From the NCBI GenBank assembly GCA_040384465.1, contig JAZKJF010000003.1, positions 124,001 through 188,000 on the forward strand: 64,000 bases of DNA. The letters run 5' to 3'. Under the pieces are notes generated by a model. It made no database searches. It was not told the DNA's origin and was given only the letters and a program-made list of their open reading frames with translations. Below, piece after piece: positions 16,601 to 24,789 of this stretch (its first letter is position 1; every line of letters begins with the position of its first letter). The DNA comes from UBA5078 sp040384465. Lineage in GTDB: Bacteria > Pseudomonadota > Gammaproteobacteria > Pseudomonadales > Pseudohongiellaceae. The position numbers and the translations under genes are program-made.

Positions 16601-17925
16601 CTGAAACTGACATCGTCAAGATTGGCAGAAAGCGTCAACTGCCCCCCTGCCTCTGGCGCGGGATCCCCGGGCAACCACAGCAGGTCCAGATTACGCAGCT
16701 CGCCACGCGGGTTATGTTCAGCGAGCTGGGTATCGACTGCCGGAGCGAGAACGTCGAGGCGATTGATCAAGCCTGTCACAACCCCCAGATTGAAAGAGTC
16801 AGCCAACAGATGCACGGCGTCTTCAGGAGAATAGGAGACGTAGAGATCACTCTCACGCCAGCGCAGCGCCTCCCACTGGAAACTCAGGTCATTCAGCCAC
16901 AGCTCCCAGGACTGGGTTGCCTGATCAGCGGTCGCTGTGGTGCCGGAGTTTCTGCGCACGAAGAAATGGGTTTTTATATCGTTGAGAACGACATCCGTGG
17001 GATTCTGCGAGAGAGGTTGCGTGAAAGGTTGAGAGGGAGGCTGCGTGAGGGCTTGCGCAGAATTCTGTGCAGGGCTCAACGCCAGATTCGGAAGATTGGC
17101 GTTGCCTTGCAGCGTGTCCAGCTGACCGTTACTGAAGTTCAGCCACAGCTCAGCACTGCCCTCGATGCGCTGTAACTGCAACACATCCGCATAGGTCCCG
17201 GCCGCCAATTCGGAATAATCGTTTTGCGGCACACTGACGTAAATTTCACCAGACAGCGTTTTGACAGTATTGCCTGACAGCTCGGCGATAATGCTCAACG
17301 CAGTGTCGGAATCCCCCTGCACAATATCCAGAACCAGAAAATGTTGTTCGCCGCGATTACGCATCTGCAGGCGGCTGCGTTCAAACACCGCTCGGCGTCC
17401 ATCACGGCGCTGTACGGTGAAAGTCACATCACTGAGACTCAAGGCTTCGAACCGGGCGACCATGTCGAGCAACTGATCAGGAGTCAGTGCTGGCTCAGAA
17501 GGCATCGCGAAGCCCTGCAATTGCCAACGCCCATTGTCCAGCTCCAAGACGGTGAATTCAGGCCCGCGCAGATCGACATTGCCCAGCACCAGACGGCGAG
17601 CAAACACGCTGGCAAACACATCGACTTCCAGAGAAAGGTCATCGATCAGCAGCGCCTGTGCAGTATCAATTCTCGATAAAGGGGAAATCAGCACCTGCTG
17701 CAGGGAGAGAAGAGGATTGAGGCCATTCCAGGCCCCGCTCAGTGCACCGATGCGGACCTGCTGGCCAATTTCAGCGGAGAGTCTCGACTCGATGTCGGCG
17801 CGATAATTGACGACATAGGGCAGCAATTGCCGCCCCAGACTGACATAGACAGCCAGCAACAACAGCACCGCCACGCAGGCGGTCAGCAGTGACGAGAGCG
17901 TCTTTTTCAGCAGGTTGGCTATCAT
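13660..17925 (-). CDS. yhdP: YhdP family AsmA-like envelope protein
   Basis: 1421 aa, the usual size for YhdP. One N-terminal transmembrane helix (about 10-32, LLTACVAVLLLLAVYVSLG) anchors it in the inner membrane; the remainder is a very long repetitive beta structure (DUF3971 region, then an AsmA-like C-terminal region near 1200-1370 containing NSALKLISIINFDALVRRL). Known members form bridge-like channels that move phospholipids to the outer membrane, with TamB and YdbH. The C-terminus ends in a Pro/Thr/Gln-rich low-complexity tail. It sits after rng in the conserved mre-maf-rng-yhdP order. Confidence 0.92.
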   Translation of the reverse strand: MIANLLKKTLSSLLTACVAVLLLLAVYVSLGRQLLPYVVNYRADIESRLSAEIGQQVRIGALSGAWNGLNPLLSLQQVLISPLSRIDTAQALLIDDLSLEVDVFASVFARRLVLGNVDLRGPEFTVLELDNGRWQLQGFAMPSEPALTPDQLLDMVARFEALSLSDVTFTVQRRDGRRAVFERSRLQMRNRGEQHFLVLDIVQGDSDTALSIIAELSGNTVKTLSGEIYVSVPQNDYSELAAGTYADVLQLQRIEGSAELWLNFSNGQLDTLQGNANLPNLALSPAQNSAQALTQPPSQPFTQPLSQNPTDVVLNDIKTHFFVRRNSGTTATADQATQSWELWLNDLSFQWEALRWRESDLYVSYSPEDAVHLLADSFNLGVVTGLINRLDVLAPAVDTQLAEHNPRGELRNLDLLWLPGDPAPEAGGQLTLSANLDDVSFSARGSAPALWGVDGYGELAFDAAARKVAGTVEVDSSRFMIQLPQLFNDAWAYDYVNGRVKFALDMTDGQHLRLASSTIVAESAAVDGRAQFATEYHRTAANERSSTLELMVGALQADVSSKSLYLPRGPMMRGNLRNLMDWLDGAVLGGTATQSGVIYRGSVMPGSTPEEKTLQMYYNVDGGALRFDSQWPVLENLLGHVVISDRNVDIDVESGQSLGIGFDATTASIRPGPDGAGSWLTVNGRGQGLAQQGLRYLQETPVTRGFGSYLANWQVTGDVGLNLELRIPLGQVDVTPQVNVSLALLDNSLFIPEFDLNFAQLGGQLRFNTQSGLLGEALQATLFDRPVSVDIKSETDALRGTATVVELTGRTGLQALRDWPRQSAFVRGLLRRAAGEMDYLARLDVVQPVAADAGTSSPALQRRLSISSNLQGVTLDYPQPLGKESATALPLNLSIDFLSNGQDLSVSLGQLGSMNISLAQGLVRNGLVFLGRRDEGLTVRRLDANAPGLDVIGQLSSFNYDEWMTALRPVAGLAGAAEAESAANFSSLRDAINAVDVTLGQAVVFGQTVDDLNLQIASEERDWLLSLASETVAGEVRVPYRFGVPLDVHLTHLHLPEPGVSIDLQAVLKQVVMDAGRVLQPRLLVLAPEPVERIDPLLAFDPRRLPRLRFVADEVRRGDADFGSWQFTLEPTESGAEFTDLIVAARGLQAGREGEEARFLWNFDGTSHHSYLNTVLHAGNIAGVLSAFGYAPSLESNSAEFHANLDWPGSPAFFAVTDLHGDMDMKILDGRFQQGGAGAANSALKLISIINFDALVRRLRFSDDLFSSGLSYDQINGVMTLDKGIVNIEDRLQIIGPASLFQVTGRLDLVQQTIDGSLYITLPVSDNIPWMSGIAVLNNLINWQVAVGVFLFDQIFGDQVDSLTSAQYTLQGPWEGLEPRLNQVFGTPSQTVPGGVIGAGQLVPGGLPATTTPPQNPPASQ

Positions 17926-17970
17926 TGTGGCTTAGGGTGCTAACTTTCACGGGCGATTCAGGGGCTTGCG

Positions 17971-19449
17971 CTAAAACAGCACGACGTCGAACTGCTCCTG
18001 AGTATACATGGGTTCCACCTCAAACCTGACCGTCTTGCCGATTAATTCTTCCAGATCGGCAAGGGTGCTGGACTCTTCATCGAGCAATCTGTCGACAACA
18101 CCCTGTGAGGCCATGACCAGAATGACATCGTTCTCGTACACCCGGGCCACCCGCATGATTTCGCGGAAAATTTCGTAACAGATGGTCTCCGCCGTCTTCT
18201 GTCGACCACGCCCTTTGCATACCACACACTCGCTGCACATCAACTGTTCGAGACTCTCCCGCGTGCGTTTGCGGGTCATCTCTACCAGGCCCAGCTCTGA
18301 CATGCCGGAGATCATGGTGCGAGCGTGATCTTTCTCCAGCGCCTTGGCCAGCGTGCGCAGCACCTGACGCTGATGTTCCGGATCAATCATGTCGATGAAA
18401 TCCAGAATTATGATTCCACCAAGATTGCGCACACGCAGTTGTCGGGCAATCGCAGTGGCTGCTTCGAGATTGGTCTTGAGCACTGTTTCCGCATGGTTCT
18501 TGCTACCAAGATAGGCACCGGTGTTCACATCCACCGTTGTCATCGACTCTGTCTGATCGATGATGAGGTCACCCCCTGATTTCAGCTTGACCTGTCGCCC
18601 CAAGGCTTTATTGATTTCCTCATCGATCCCGTGAAGATCGAACACCGGGCGCTCACCGGTATACAGCTCCAGGCGGTTACCGAAATCGGGAATGAAATCG
18701 TCAATGAAGCGTGCAATCTCTTCATAGGCCGATTGCGTGTCGACACGGATTTTCTCGATGTGTGGCGTGATCAGATCGCGCATGGCGCGCATGTACAGCG
18801 GCACATCCCGGTGCAACACGCGCACCTCACGACTCTCGCCGATACGACGCTCCACAGCGCTCCAGAGTTTTTTCAGAAAGCGGATGTCTTCGATAAAATC
18901 TTCGGCGCTGCAACCTTCGGCGGCCGTGCGAATAATGAAGCCACCATGTCCTTGCATCTCTTCCAGTGCAACGCACTCATCGAGTGCCGCCAGCAGACGC
19001 GCACGTTCTACTTCATCTTCAAGGCGCTGCGAGATTCCCATGTGTGGACTGCGCGGAAGATACACGAGATTTCTCGAAGGCAAGGTCAGATGAGTCGTCA
19101 ACCTGGCCCCCTTGGTGCTGATAGGATCTTTAGCCACCTGCACGACAATCATCTGACCTTCACGCACCAGATTCTGAATCGGAGGCGCAGGGTCTGCCCG
19201 CACCTCGAATCCGTTCGGACCGATCGGCGCAATATCCGCGCTGTGAATGAAGGCCGCGCGCTCCAGCCCGATGTCGACAAACGCGGCCTCCATGCCCGGC
19301 ATCACCCGCACGATCTTGCCGAGGTAAATATCTCCAACATGCCCTTTGCTGTGCGGACGCTCGATGAATATTTCCTGCAGGAGCCCGTTCTCGATAAGAG
19401 CGACTCGCGTCTCCATGGGCGTTACATTGATCAGGATTTCTTCACTCAT
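17971..19449 (-). CDS. rng: Ribonuclease G
   Basis: 492 aa endoribonuclease of the RNase E/G family, which matures the 5' end of 16S rRNA and degrades some mRNAs. S1-like RNA-binding domain at about 38-120. The catalytic metal ligands are Asp307 (TTVDVNTG) and Asp350 (IIILDFIDM), and the zinc-link is CSEC at 405-408. It lacks the long C-terminal scaffold of RNase E. Its start overlaps the end of maf by 8 bp, showing an operon. Confidence 0.95.
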   Translation of the reverse strand: MSEEILINVTPMETRVALIENGLLQEIFIERPHSKGHVGDIYLGKIVRVMPGMEAAFVDIGLERAAFIHSADIAPIGPNGFEVRADPAPPIQNLVREGQMIVVQVAKDPISTKGARLTTHLTLPSRNLVYLPRSPHMGISQRLEDEVERARLLAALDECVALEEMQGHGGFIIRTAAEGCSAEDFIEDIRFLKKLWSAVERRIGESREVRVLHRDVPLYMRAMRDLITPHIEKIRVDTQSAYEEIARFIDDFIPDFGNRLELYTGERPVFDLHGIDEEINKALGRQVKLKSGGDLIIDQTESMTTVDVNTGAYLGSKNHAETVLKTNLEAATAIARQLRVRNLGGIIILDFIDMIDPEHQRQVLRTLAKALEKDHARTMISGMSELGLVEMTRKRTRESLEQLMCSECVVCKGRGRQKTAETICYEIFREIMRVARVYENDVILVMASQGVVDRLLDEESSTLADLEELIGKTVRFEVEPMYTQEQFDVVLF

Positions 19450-20092
19450 CAGCTATCCCTCCCGGCACGATGGACAGCCCTGTACGAACACCGAAAATGG
19501 CCAGCAGCTCGGCTGTCTCGTAGAGTGGCAAACCTACAACGCCGGTGTAACTGCCAGACATGGCTTTGACGAACAGCGCTCCCAATCCCTGAATGGCATA
19601 CGCGCCTGCCTTGCCTTGCGGCTCACTACTGGCCCAGTAGCGCTCACAGTCCTGTTCGGAAAATTGCCTGAAGGTGACGGCAGTGGTGGACATGCGGACC
19701 TCTTCACGTTGTGAATCGCAAAGAGCGACGGCGGAGTAGACGCGATGCTCGCGGCCACTGAGCAACTGCCACATTCTGAACGCATCTGCCTTGTCACGAG
19801 GCTTGCCCAGGATGTATTCGTCGCATACCACAATGGTGTCAGCACCCAGTACCGGCCAGCGTAGCGGCCGCTGACTCGACTGAGGAGTAGACTGACGGGT
19901 GAGGGAGTTCACGACAGACTGGGCTTTTTCGAGTGCCAGGCGCTGCACAAAGACAGTGGCAGGTTCACCTGGACGGGCTTCCTCATTGACGCTGTGATCG
20001 GCAATTTCATAGCGCACGCCGATCTGTTCCAGCAACTCCCTGCGGCGCGGCGACGCCGAGGCCAATACAATCCCTGAAAATCTATCTGACAT
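19442..20092 (-). CDS. maf: Maf family nucleoside triphosphate pyrophosphatase
   Basis: 216 aa. House-cleaning enzyme hydrolysing non-canonical or dTTP/UTP nucleotides to monophosphates (YhdE branch). The P-loop-like motif ASASPRRRELL is at 10-20, with GADTIVVCDEYILGKP and the Gln/Lys-containing C-terminal motif KAGAYAIQGLGALFV. Position between mreD and rng is conserved in Gammaproteobacteria. Overlaps rng by 8 bp. Confidence 0.93.
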   Translation of the reverse strand: MSDRFSGIVLASASPRRRELLEQIGVRYEIADHSVNEEARPGEPATVFVQRLALEKAQSVVNSLTRQSTPQSSQRPLRWPVLGADTIVVCDEYILGKPRDKADAFRMWQLLSGREHRVYSAVALCDSQREEVRMSTTAVTFRQFSEQDCERYWASSEPQGKAGAYAIQGLGALFVKAMSGSYTGVVGLPLYETAELLAIFGVRTGLSIVPGGIADE

Positions 20093-20106
20093 AACATCCC
20101 TTTGAG

Positions 20107-20595
20107 CTATTTAACCCCGAAGCTGCGTCGCATCTGCCTCAGCAGCAGGAAGAGCCAGGGCCAGATGAAGGCGCTGGACAAAGCGCCCAGCAGGAACAGC
20201 AGATTGGTGTTCACCGCCTGCTCAGCGGCGATTTTCATCCAGTGCGTCATCATCAGATGCAGTCCGATCAACGCCAGCACCACGCCACTTTGCTGTACCG
20301 AGGAAAACATTCTCAGGCGCTGGTGCAGACTCAGGGTAATGTAGGCGATGACGGCGAACGCCAGAGCGTTCAACCCGAGCAAGGACCCTTCCATGATGTC
20401 CATCAGCAGACCGGCAACCCAGGCAAAACCAATCCCGACGCGGTAAGGAAGTGCCATTCCCCAATAGATCAGCACCATCACCACCCATTGTGGTCGGTAA
20501 TTCATGGCCCAATCAGGGAACGGCACGATGGCGAGCAGATATCCCACCAGAAACGTGAGGATCACCACCCAGAATGCATTGGGACGCGGCTCCAT
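20107..20595 (-). CDS. mreD: Rod shape-determining protein MreD
   Basis: 162 aa inner-membrane protein with about five hydrophobic helices. Part of the elongasome with MreB, MreC, RodA and PBP2 that directs side-wall peptidoglycan synthesis. Motifs PDWAMNYRPQWVVMVLIYW and GFAWVAGLLMDIMEGSLLGLNAL are typical of MreD. It starts 2 bp after the mreC stop. Confidence 0.93.
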   Translation of the reverse strand: MEPRPNAFWVVILTFLVGYLLAIVPFPDWAMNYRPQWVVMVLIYWGMALPYRVGIGFAWVAGLLMDIMEGSLLGLNALAFAVIAYITLSLHQRLRMFSSVQQSGVVLALIGLHLMMTHWMKIAAEQAVNTNLLFLLGALSSAFIWPWLFLLLRQMRRSFGVK

Positions 20596-20597
20596 AT

Positions 20598-21527
20598 CTA
20601 CTCCTGTCCTGTCGCAGCGGGCACAGGTGCGGGCGGCCCCACAAACTGCTCTGTTTCTACCCAGGTCGGTGCTGCATTGTTCTGCAACTGGGCGTCCACA
20701 TCGTTCTGCGCCAGATCCAGCAGCATGACATGACGGGTACGGTCCATCTGCGCGAGCGGTCTGGCCTTGATCGTGGCAAAAGGCTGCCCGCGATCATGCA
20801 CCACGCTGGTCACTTGAGCGACCGGATAATCTTTTGGAAAACGCTGGCCGAGCCCGGAGCTGACCAGCAGGTCACCCACCACGATGTCCGATGTGTCAGG
20901 CACATATTCCAGCTCCAGCTCCGGAAGCTCGCTGCGGCTGCCACGGGCAATCGCGCGCTCACCGCTGCGGTTGACCTGCACAGGCGTGCCGTGCCGGGAG
21001 TCGGTAATCAACATGATCCAACTGGTAAAAGGCAGCACTTCCACGACCTGTCCCATCAACCCATGCGCGTCCAGCAGCGCCTGCCCCAGGACAACGCCAT
21101 GTTGCTCGCCGCGATTGATAAGCACGCGCCGGGAGCCAGGATCGGAGGAAATATTGATGATTTCGGCGGTCAGAATCTTGCCGCTCACAGCGGCCGATGC
21201 TTCCTGCAACGCCCGCAGGCGGCTGTTTTCCGTGGCGAGACCGGCTACCAGTTGCAACTCGCGCTGCGCGAACAACAACTCTTCGCGCAGGCGGGCGTTC
21301 TCCTCGATGAGATCACCGTGGGAGACGAATACGTCATCGATCCAGTAGGAAACACGCGCAGGGGTATCGGCAACCCAATAGACCGGGGCGGTCAGGAAGC
21401 CAAGGCTGTAGCGAACTCTGTCAAGATAGTCGAAGCGGCTGTCAACGAACATGACAGCCACCGAGAGGACGACGAACGCGGCGACGCGGTATTCCAGCGA
21501 CACGCCTTTGATGAATAGGGTCTTGAT
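20598..21527 (-). CDS. mreC: Rod shape-determining protein MreC, probable AUC start
   Basis: About 309 aa. Periplasmic elongasome protein, anchored by one N-terminal helix (YRVAAFVVLSVAVMFVD), then a coiled coil (about 65-110) and the paired beta domains with the motif VGDLLVSSGLGQRFPKDYPVAQV. The first conventional start is GTG at 21503, but homology to MreC (E. coli begins MKPIFSRGPSLQIRL) continues upstream as IKTLFIKGVSLEYRV, where the only codon in the start position is ATC at 21527-21525. AGAGG lies 7 bases before it. The frame is closed by the mreB stop a few codons further up. Either a rare AUC start or a sequence error. Confidence 0.88.
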   Translation of the reverse strand: MKTLFIKGVSLEYRVAAFVVLSVAVMFVDSRFDYLDRVRYSLGFLTAPVYWVADTPARVSYWIDDVFVSHGDLIEENARLREELLFAQRELQLVAGLATENSRLRALQEASAAVSGKILTAEIINISSDPGSRRVLINRGEQHGVVLGQALLDAHGLMGQVVEVLPFTSWIMLITDSRHGTPVQVNRSGERAIARGSRSELPELELEYVPDTSDIVVGDLLVSSGLGQRFPKDYPVAQVTSVVHDRGQPFATIKARPLAQMDRTRHVMLLDLAQNDVDAQLQNNAAPTWVETEQFVGPPAPVPAATGQE

Positions 21528-21545
21528 GTCGAAACCTCTAACGGG

Positions 21546-22586
21546 TTATTCAATGGTCAACGAATCCATGTCACTCAGGTCCATCAATTCCATTGCTTTA
21601 CCACCTCCCCTTGCCACGCAGGTCAACGGATCTTCTGCCACGATGACAGGCAAACCTGTCTCCTCGGACAGCAGTTTGTCCAGATCCTTCAGCAGCGCAC
21701 CACCACCGGTCAACACCATGCCGCTCTCGGCGATGTCGGAGGCCAGTTCGGGCGGGGATTGTTCCAGAGCGCTCTTCACCGCCTGCACGATGGCAGACAG
21801 GGTTTCTTGCAGTGCTTCCAGAATTTCATCACTGTTCAACGTGAAACTGCGCGGCACGCCCTCTGCCAGATTGCGACCACGCACATCGATCTCGCGCAGC
21901 ACACCGGAGGACGGGAAGGCACAGCCTATTTCTTTCTTGATGCGCTCTGCTGTGGCGTCGCCGATCAGACTGCCATAGTTGCGACGTACGTGCGTAATGA
22001 TCGCTTCGTCGAAGCGATCGCCCCCGACACGCACCGATTCCGCATACACGATGCCGTTCAAGGAGATAATGGCGATCTCGGTGGTCCCGCCACCGATGTC
22101 CACGACCATTGAACCACTGGCCTTGTCGACGGGCAGACCGGCACCGATGGCAGCTGCCATGGGCTCTTCCATAAGTCGGACTTCACGCGCTCCCGCGCTG
22201 ACCACCGACTCGCGAATGGCCCGACGTTCCACCTGCGTGGATTTACACGGCACACACACCAGAACACGGGGACTCGGCGGGAAGAAACTGTTTTCATGCA
22301 CTTTGCTGATGAAGTGCTGCAGCATTTTTTCTGTGACTTGGAAGTCGGCAATCACGCCGTCTTTCATCGGACGTATGGCAGTGATGTTGCCGGGAGTTCT
22401 GCCCAGCATACGCTTGGCATCAGTCCCGACCGCTGTCACTACTTTCTGGCCGTTATGAGTGCGAATGGCCACCACTGATGGCTCATTCAGAACGATACCC
22501 TGGCCGCGTACATAGATCAGTGTGTTGGCGGTACCCAGGTCAATCGCGAGATCATTGGAGAACATTCCCCGGAATTTTTTGAACAT
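21546..22586 (-). CDS. mreB: Rod shape-determining protein MreB
   Basis: 346 aa actin-like ATPase that forms membrane-bound filaments guiding cell elongation. Actin-fold motifs: DLGTANTLIYVRG (phosphate 1), VVDIGGGTTEIAIISL (phosphate 2) and GMVLTGGGALLKDLDKLL (adenosine). The start at 22586 gives the standard MFKKFRGMFSNDLAIDLGTAN; the frame upstream to 22718 has no homology. First gene of mreBCD-maf-rng-yhdP-nit. Confidence 0.96.
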   Translation of the reverse strand: MFKKFRGMFSNDLAIDLGTANTLIYVRGQGIVLNEPSVVAIRTHNGQKVVTAVGTDAKRMLGRTPGNITAIRPMKDGVIADFQVTEKMLQHFISKVHENSFFPPSPRVLVCVPCKSTQVERRAIRESVVSAGAREVRLMEEPMAAAIGAGLPVDKASGSMVVDIGGGTTEIAIISLNGIVYAESVRVGGDRFDEAIITHVRRNYGSLIGDATAERIKKEIGCAFPSSGVLREIDVRGRNLAEGVPRSFTLNSDEILEALQETLSAIVQAVKSALEQSPPELASDIAESGMVLTGGGALLKDLDKLLSEETGLPVIVAEDPLTCVARGGGKAMELMDLSDMDSLTIE

Positions 22587-22948
22587 CGACGTTTGGTTAA
22601 CCTCAAAATAGAAATCCTCCCTCGACCTCTGGGCAAGCAGCTGACCATAGACTTGAAACAAGTATTCAGCTGACGCGCTTGATTTCGTACAAGGGGTTGG
22701 ATAAATCGGTGGAAGCACGCGGCAGGCTGGTTATTTGCCGGCAATTCCTGAAACTGTTGCCCTAGACCGGTGTCTTTCCCGTATAATCACGGCTTCTCCG
22801 GCGAATAGATACGCACTCTAACAACGGCAAGGATAGAGGGCAATAGTCAATTTGATAAATGCCAAAAAACGGGCATTACCGCACAAATCAGGGCCGGAAC
22901 CCTTGCAGACAAGACTCGTAATGGCACTTGCGTATTTGGAGATTGTGA
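22587..22948. other. Divergent promoter region mreB / gatC, 362 bp
   Basis: Contains the promoters of two large essential operons pointing apart. A plus-strand promoter is proposed at 22757-22787. For mreB only weak matches are visible on the minus strand. No ORF is credible. Confidence 0.55.
22757..22787 (+). promoter_or_regulatory. Candidate sigma-70 promoter of gatCAB
   Basis: Consensus TATAAT at 22782-22787 with TTGCCC at 22757-22762; the 19-bp spacing is long. About 160 bp upstream of gatC. Confidence 0.45.
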
Positions 22949-23236
22949 ATGGCTTTAGAGAAATCAGACGTCGAAAAAATTGCCCATCTGGCACGTCTGC
23001 ACATTGACGCTACTGAAGCACAGGAAGTGGCCAGTCGCATTTCCTCCATCCTCGACCTGATCGACCAGATGCAGAGTGTTGAGACCCGCAATGTCGCCCC
23101 GCTTGCTCATCCGTTCGATGCAGTGCAGAGACTGCGCCCGGATATCGTCACGGAAAAAAATGAGCGCGAATATCTGCAGAAAATTGCGCCCGCTGTGCAG
23201 GATGGTCTCTATCTGGTGCCCAAGGTTATAGAGTAA
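22949..23236 (+). CDS. gatC: Asp-tRNA(Asn)/Glu-tRNA(Gln) amidotransferase subunit C
   Basis: 95 aa. Small subunit that wraps around GatA and holds it to GatB. Motifs VEKIAHLARLHIDATEAQEV at the start and DLIDQMQSVETRNVAPLAHP in the middle are typical of GatC. First gene of gatCAB; gatA follows after 89 bp. Confidence 0.95.
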   Translation: MALEKSDVEKIAHLARLHIDATEAQEVASRISSILDLIDQMQSVETRNVAPLAHPFDAVQRLRPDIVTEKNEREYLQKIAPAVQDGLYLVPKVIE

Positions 23237-23325
23237 AAATCTGAGCACATTTTCAAATCCACAAGCATTAAATCAACGAATACAGTGACCACGAATCACT
23301 CTATCCAGATCAAGGACACACAAGC

Positions 23326-24786
23326 ATGTCTCGCAGAACAGTCGCCGAACTCTCGCGCTCGCTGGCCCGGGGAGAATTTTCCAGCACGGAATTGACCCGT
23401 GATTATCTGAGCCGCATCAAGCAGTTCAATGGCGTCTACAACGCTTACATCACCGTCACGGAAGAGCTGGCACTGGCACAGGCTGCAGCGGCAGATCAGC
23501 GCAGAGCGCGCGGCGAACACGGCCCGCTCACCGGCATCCCCATCGCCCACAAAGACATCTTCTGCATGCAGGATGTGCGCACCACTTGCGCCTCGAAGAT
23601 GCTCTCGAATTTCATCTCCCCCTACAACGCCACCGTTGTCGAACGCCTCAACGCGGCCGGCACAGTGACTTTGGGTAAAACCAACATGGACGAGTTCGCC
23701 ATGGGTTCGTCCAACGAGACCAGTTTCTTTGGCCCAGTCCGCAACCCCTGGGACCCCGAGCGCGTCCCCGGCGGCTCATCCGGTGGTTCGGCTGCTGCAG
23801 TCGCAGCCGATTTGTGCGCGATTGCCACTGGTACCGATACGGGCGGCTCGATTCGTCAGCCTGCGGCATTCTGCGGTATCACCGGATTCAAGCCGAGCTA
23901 CGGCCGCATCTCCCGCTGGGGCATGATCGCCTTCGCATCGAGTCTGGATCAGGCCGGCCCCATCAGCAAAAGTGCAGAAGATGCCGCGTTGATGATGAAC
24001 GCGATTGCCGGGCCGGACAGCAAGGACTCCACCTGCGTGGAAGTCGCCGCACCGGATTACATGGCAACGCTGAATGATTCTCTGCAGGGCCTGCGTATCG
24101 GCGTGCCGCGTCAGCATCTGGCCGAAGGTCTGGGCGCTGAAGTGGAATCCGCGCTGCAAGCCGCGCTGAAAGTGTTCGAGAGCCTCGGCGCTACCATCAA
24201 GGAAGTCGACCTGCCGAACAGCCACCTGTCCGTCTCTGCCTATTACGTCATCGCCCCGGCCGAAGCCTCAGCAAACCTGTCGCGATTCGACGGTGTGCGC
24301 TACGGTTACCGTTGTGCCGACCCGGTCAATCTGGAAGACATGTACAAGCGCAGCCGCAGCGAAGGTTTCGGCAGCGAGGTCAAACGCCGCATCATGATCG
24401 GCACCTATGCGCTGTCCGCCGGTTTCTATGACGCCTACTACATCAAGGCGCAGCAGATCCGCCGTCTGATCAAGCAGGATTTCGACAATGCTTTCAAAGA
24501 GGTGGACGTCATCATCGGGCCGACCACGCCGCACACAGCTTTCAAGCTGGGCGAGAAGAACAGCGACCCGGTGACCATGTATCTGGAAGACATCTACACC
24601 ATCGCGGTGAACCTGGCAGGGCTGCCCGGCATGTCCATCCCGGCTGGCTTGCACACTCACTTGAACAAGCGCCTGCCCATCGGCATTCAACTGGTCGGCA
24701 AGGATTTCGACGAGGCTCGCCTGCTCAACGTCGCTCATCAGTATCAGCAACACACGGACTGGCATCTGCAAAGGCCGGAGGTATAA
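23326..24786 (+). CDS. gatA: Asp-tRNA(Asn)/Glu-tRNA(Gln) amidotransferase subunit A
   Basis: 486 aa glutamine amidase that releases ammonia for transamidation of mischarged Glu-tRNA(Gln) or Asp-tRNA(Asn). The amidase-signature triad is complete: Lys76 (GIPIAHKD), Ser151 (PGGSSGGSA) and Ser175 (GTDTGGSIRQP). Length is normal. Only 3 bp separate it from gatB. Confidence 0.97.
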   Translation: MSRRTVAELSRSLARGEFSSTELTRDYLSRIKQFNGVYNAYITVTEELALAQAAAADQRRARGEHGPLTGIPIAHKDIFCMQDVRTTCASKMLSNFISPYNATVVERLNAAGTVTLGKTNMDEFAMGSSNETSFFGPVRNPWDPERVPGGSSGGSAAAVAADLCAIATGTDTGGSIRQPAAFCGITGFKPSYGRISRWGMIAFASSLDQAGPISKSAEDAALMMNAIAGPDSKDSTCVEVAAPDYMATLNDSLQGLRIGVPRQHLAEGLGAEVESALQAALKVFESLGATIKEVDLPNSHLSVSAYYVIAPAEASANLSRFDGVRYGYRCADPVNLEDMYKRSRSEGFGSEVKRRIMIGTYALSAGFYDAYYIKAQQIRRLIKQDFDNAFKEVDVIIGPTTPHTAFKLGEKNSDPVTMYLEDIYTIAVNLAGLPGMSIPAGLHTHLNKRLPIGIQLVGKDFDEARLLNVAHQYQQHTDWHLQRPEV

Positions 24787-24789
24787 GTC

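Noticed and set aside
21504..21524. GTG 21503 as the true mreC start
   Set aside because: It would drop the conserved LF-K/R-G segment and has no ribosome site at usable spacing; kept only as the fallback.
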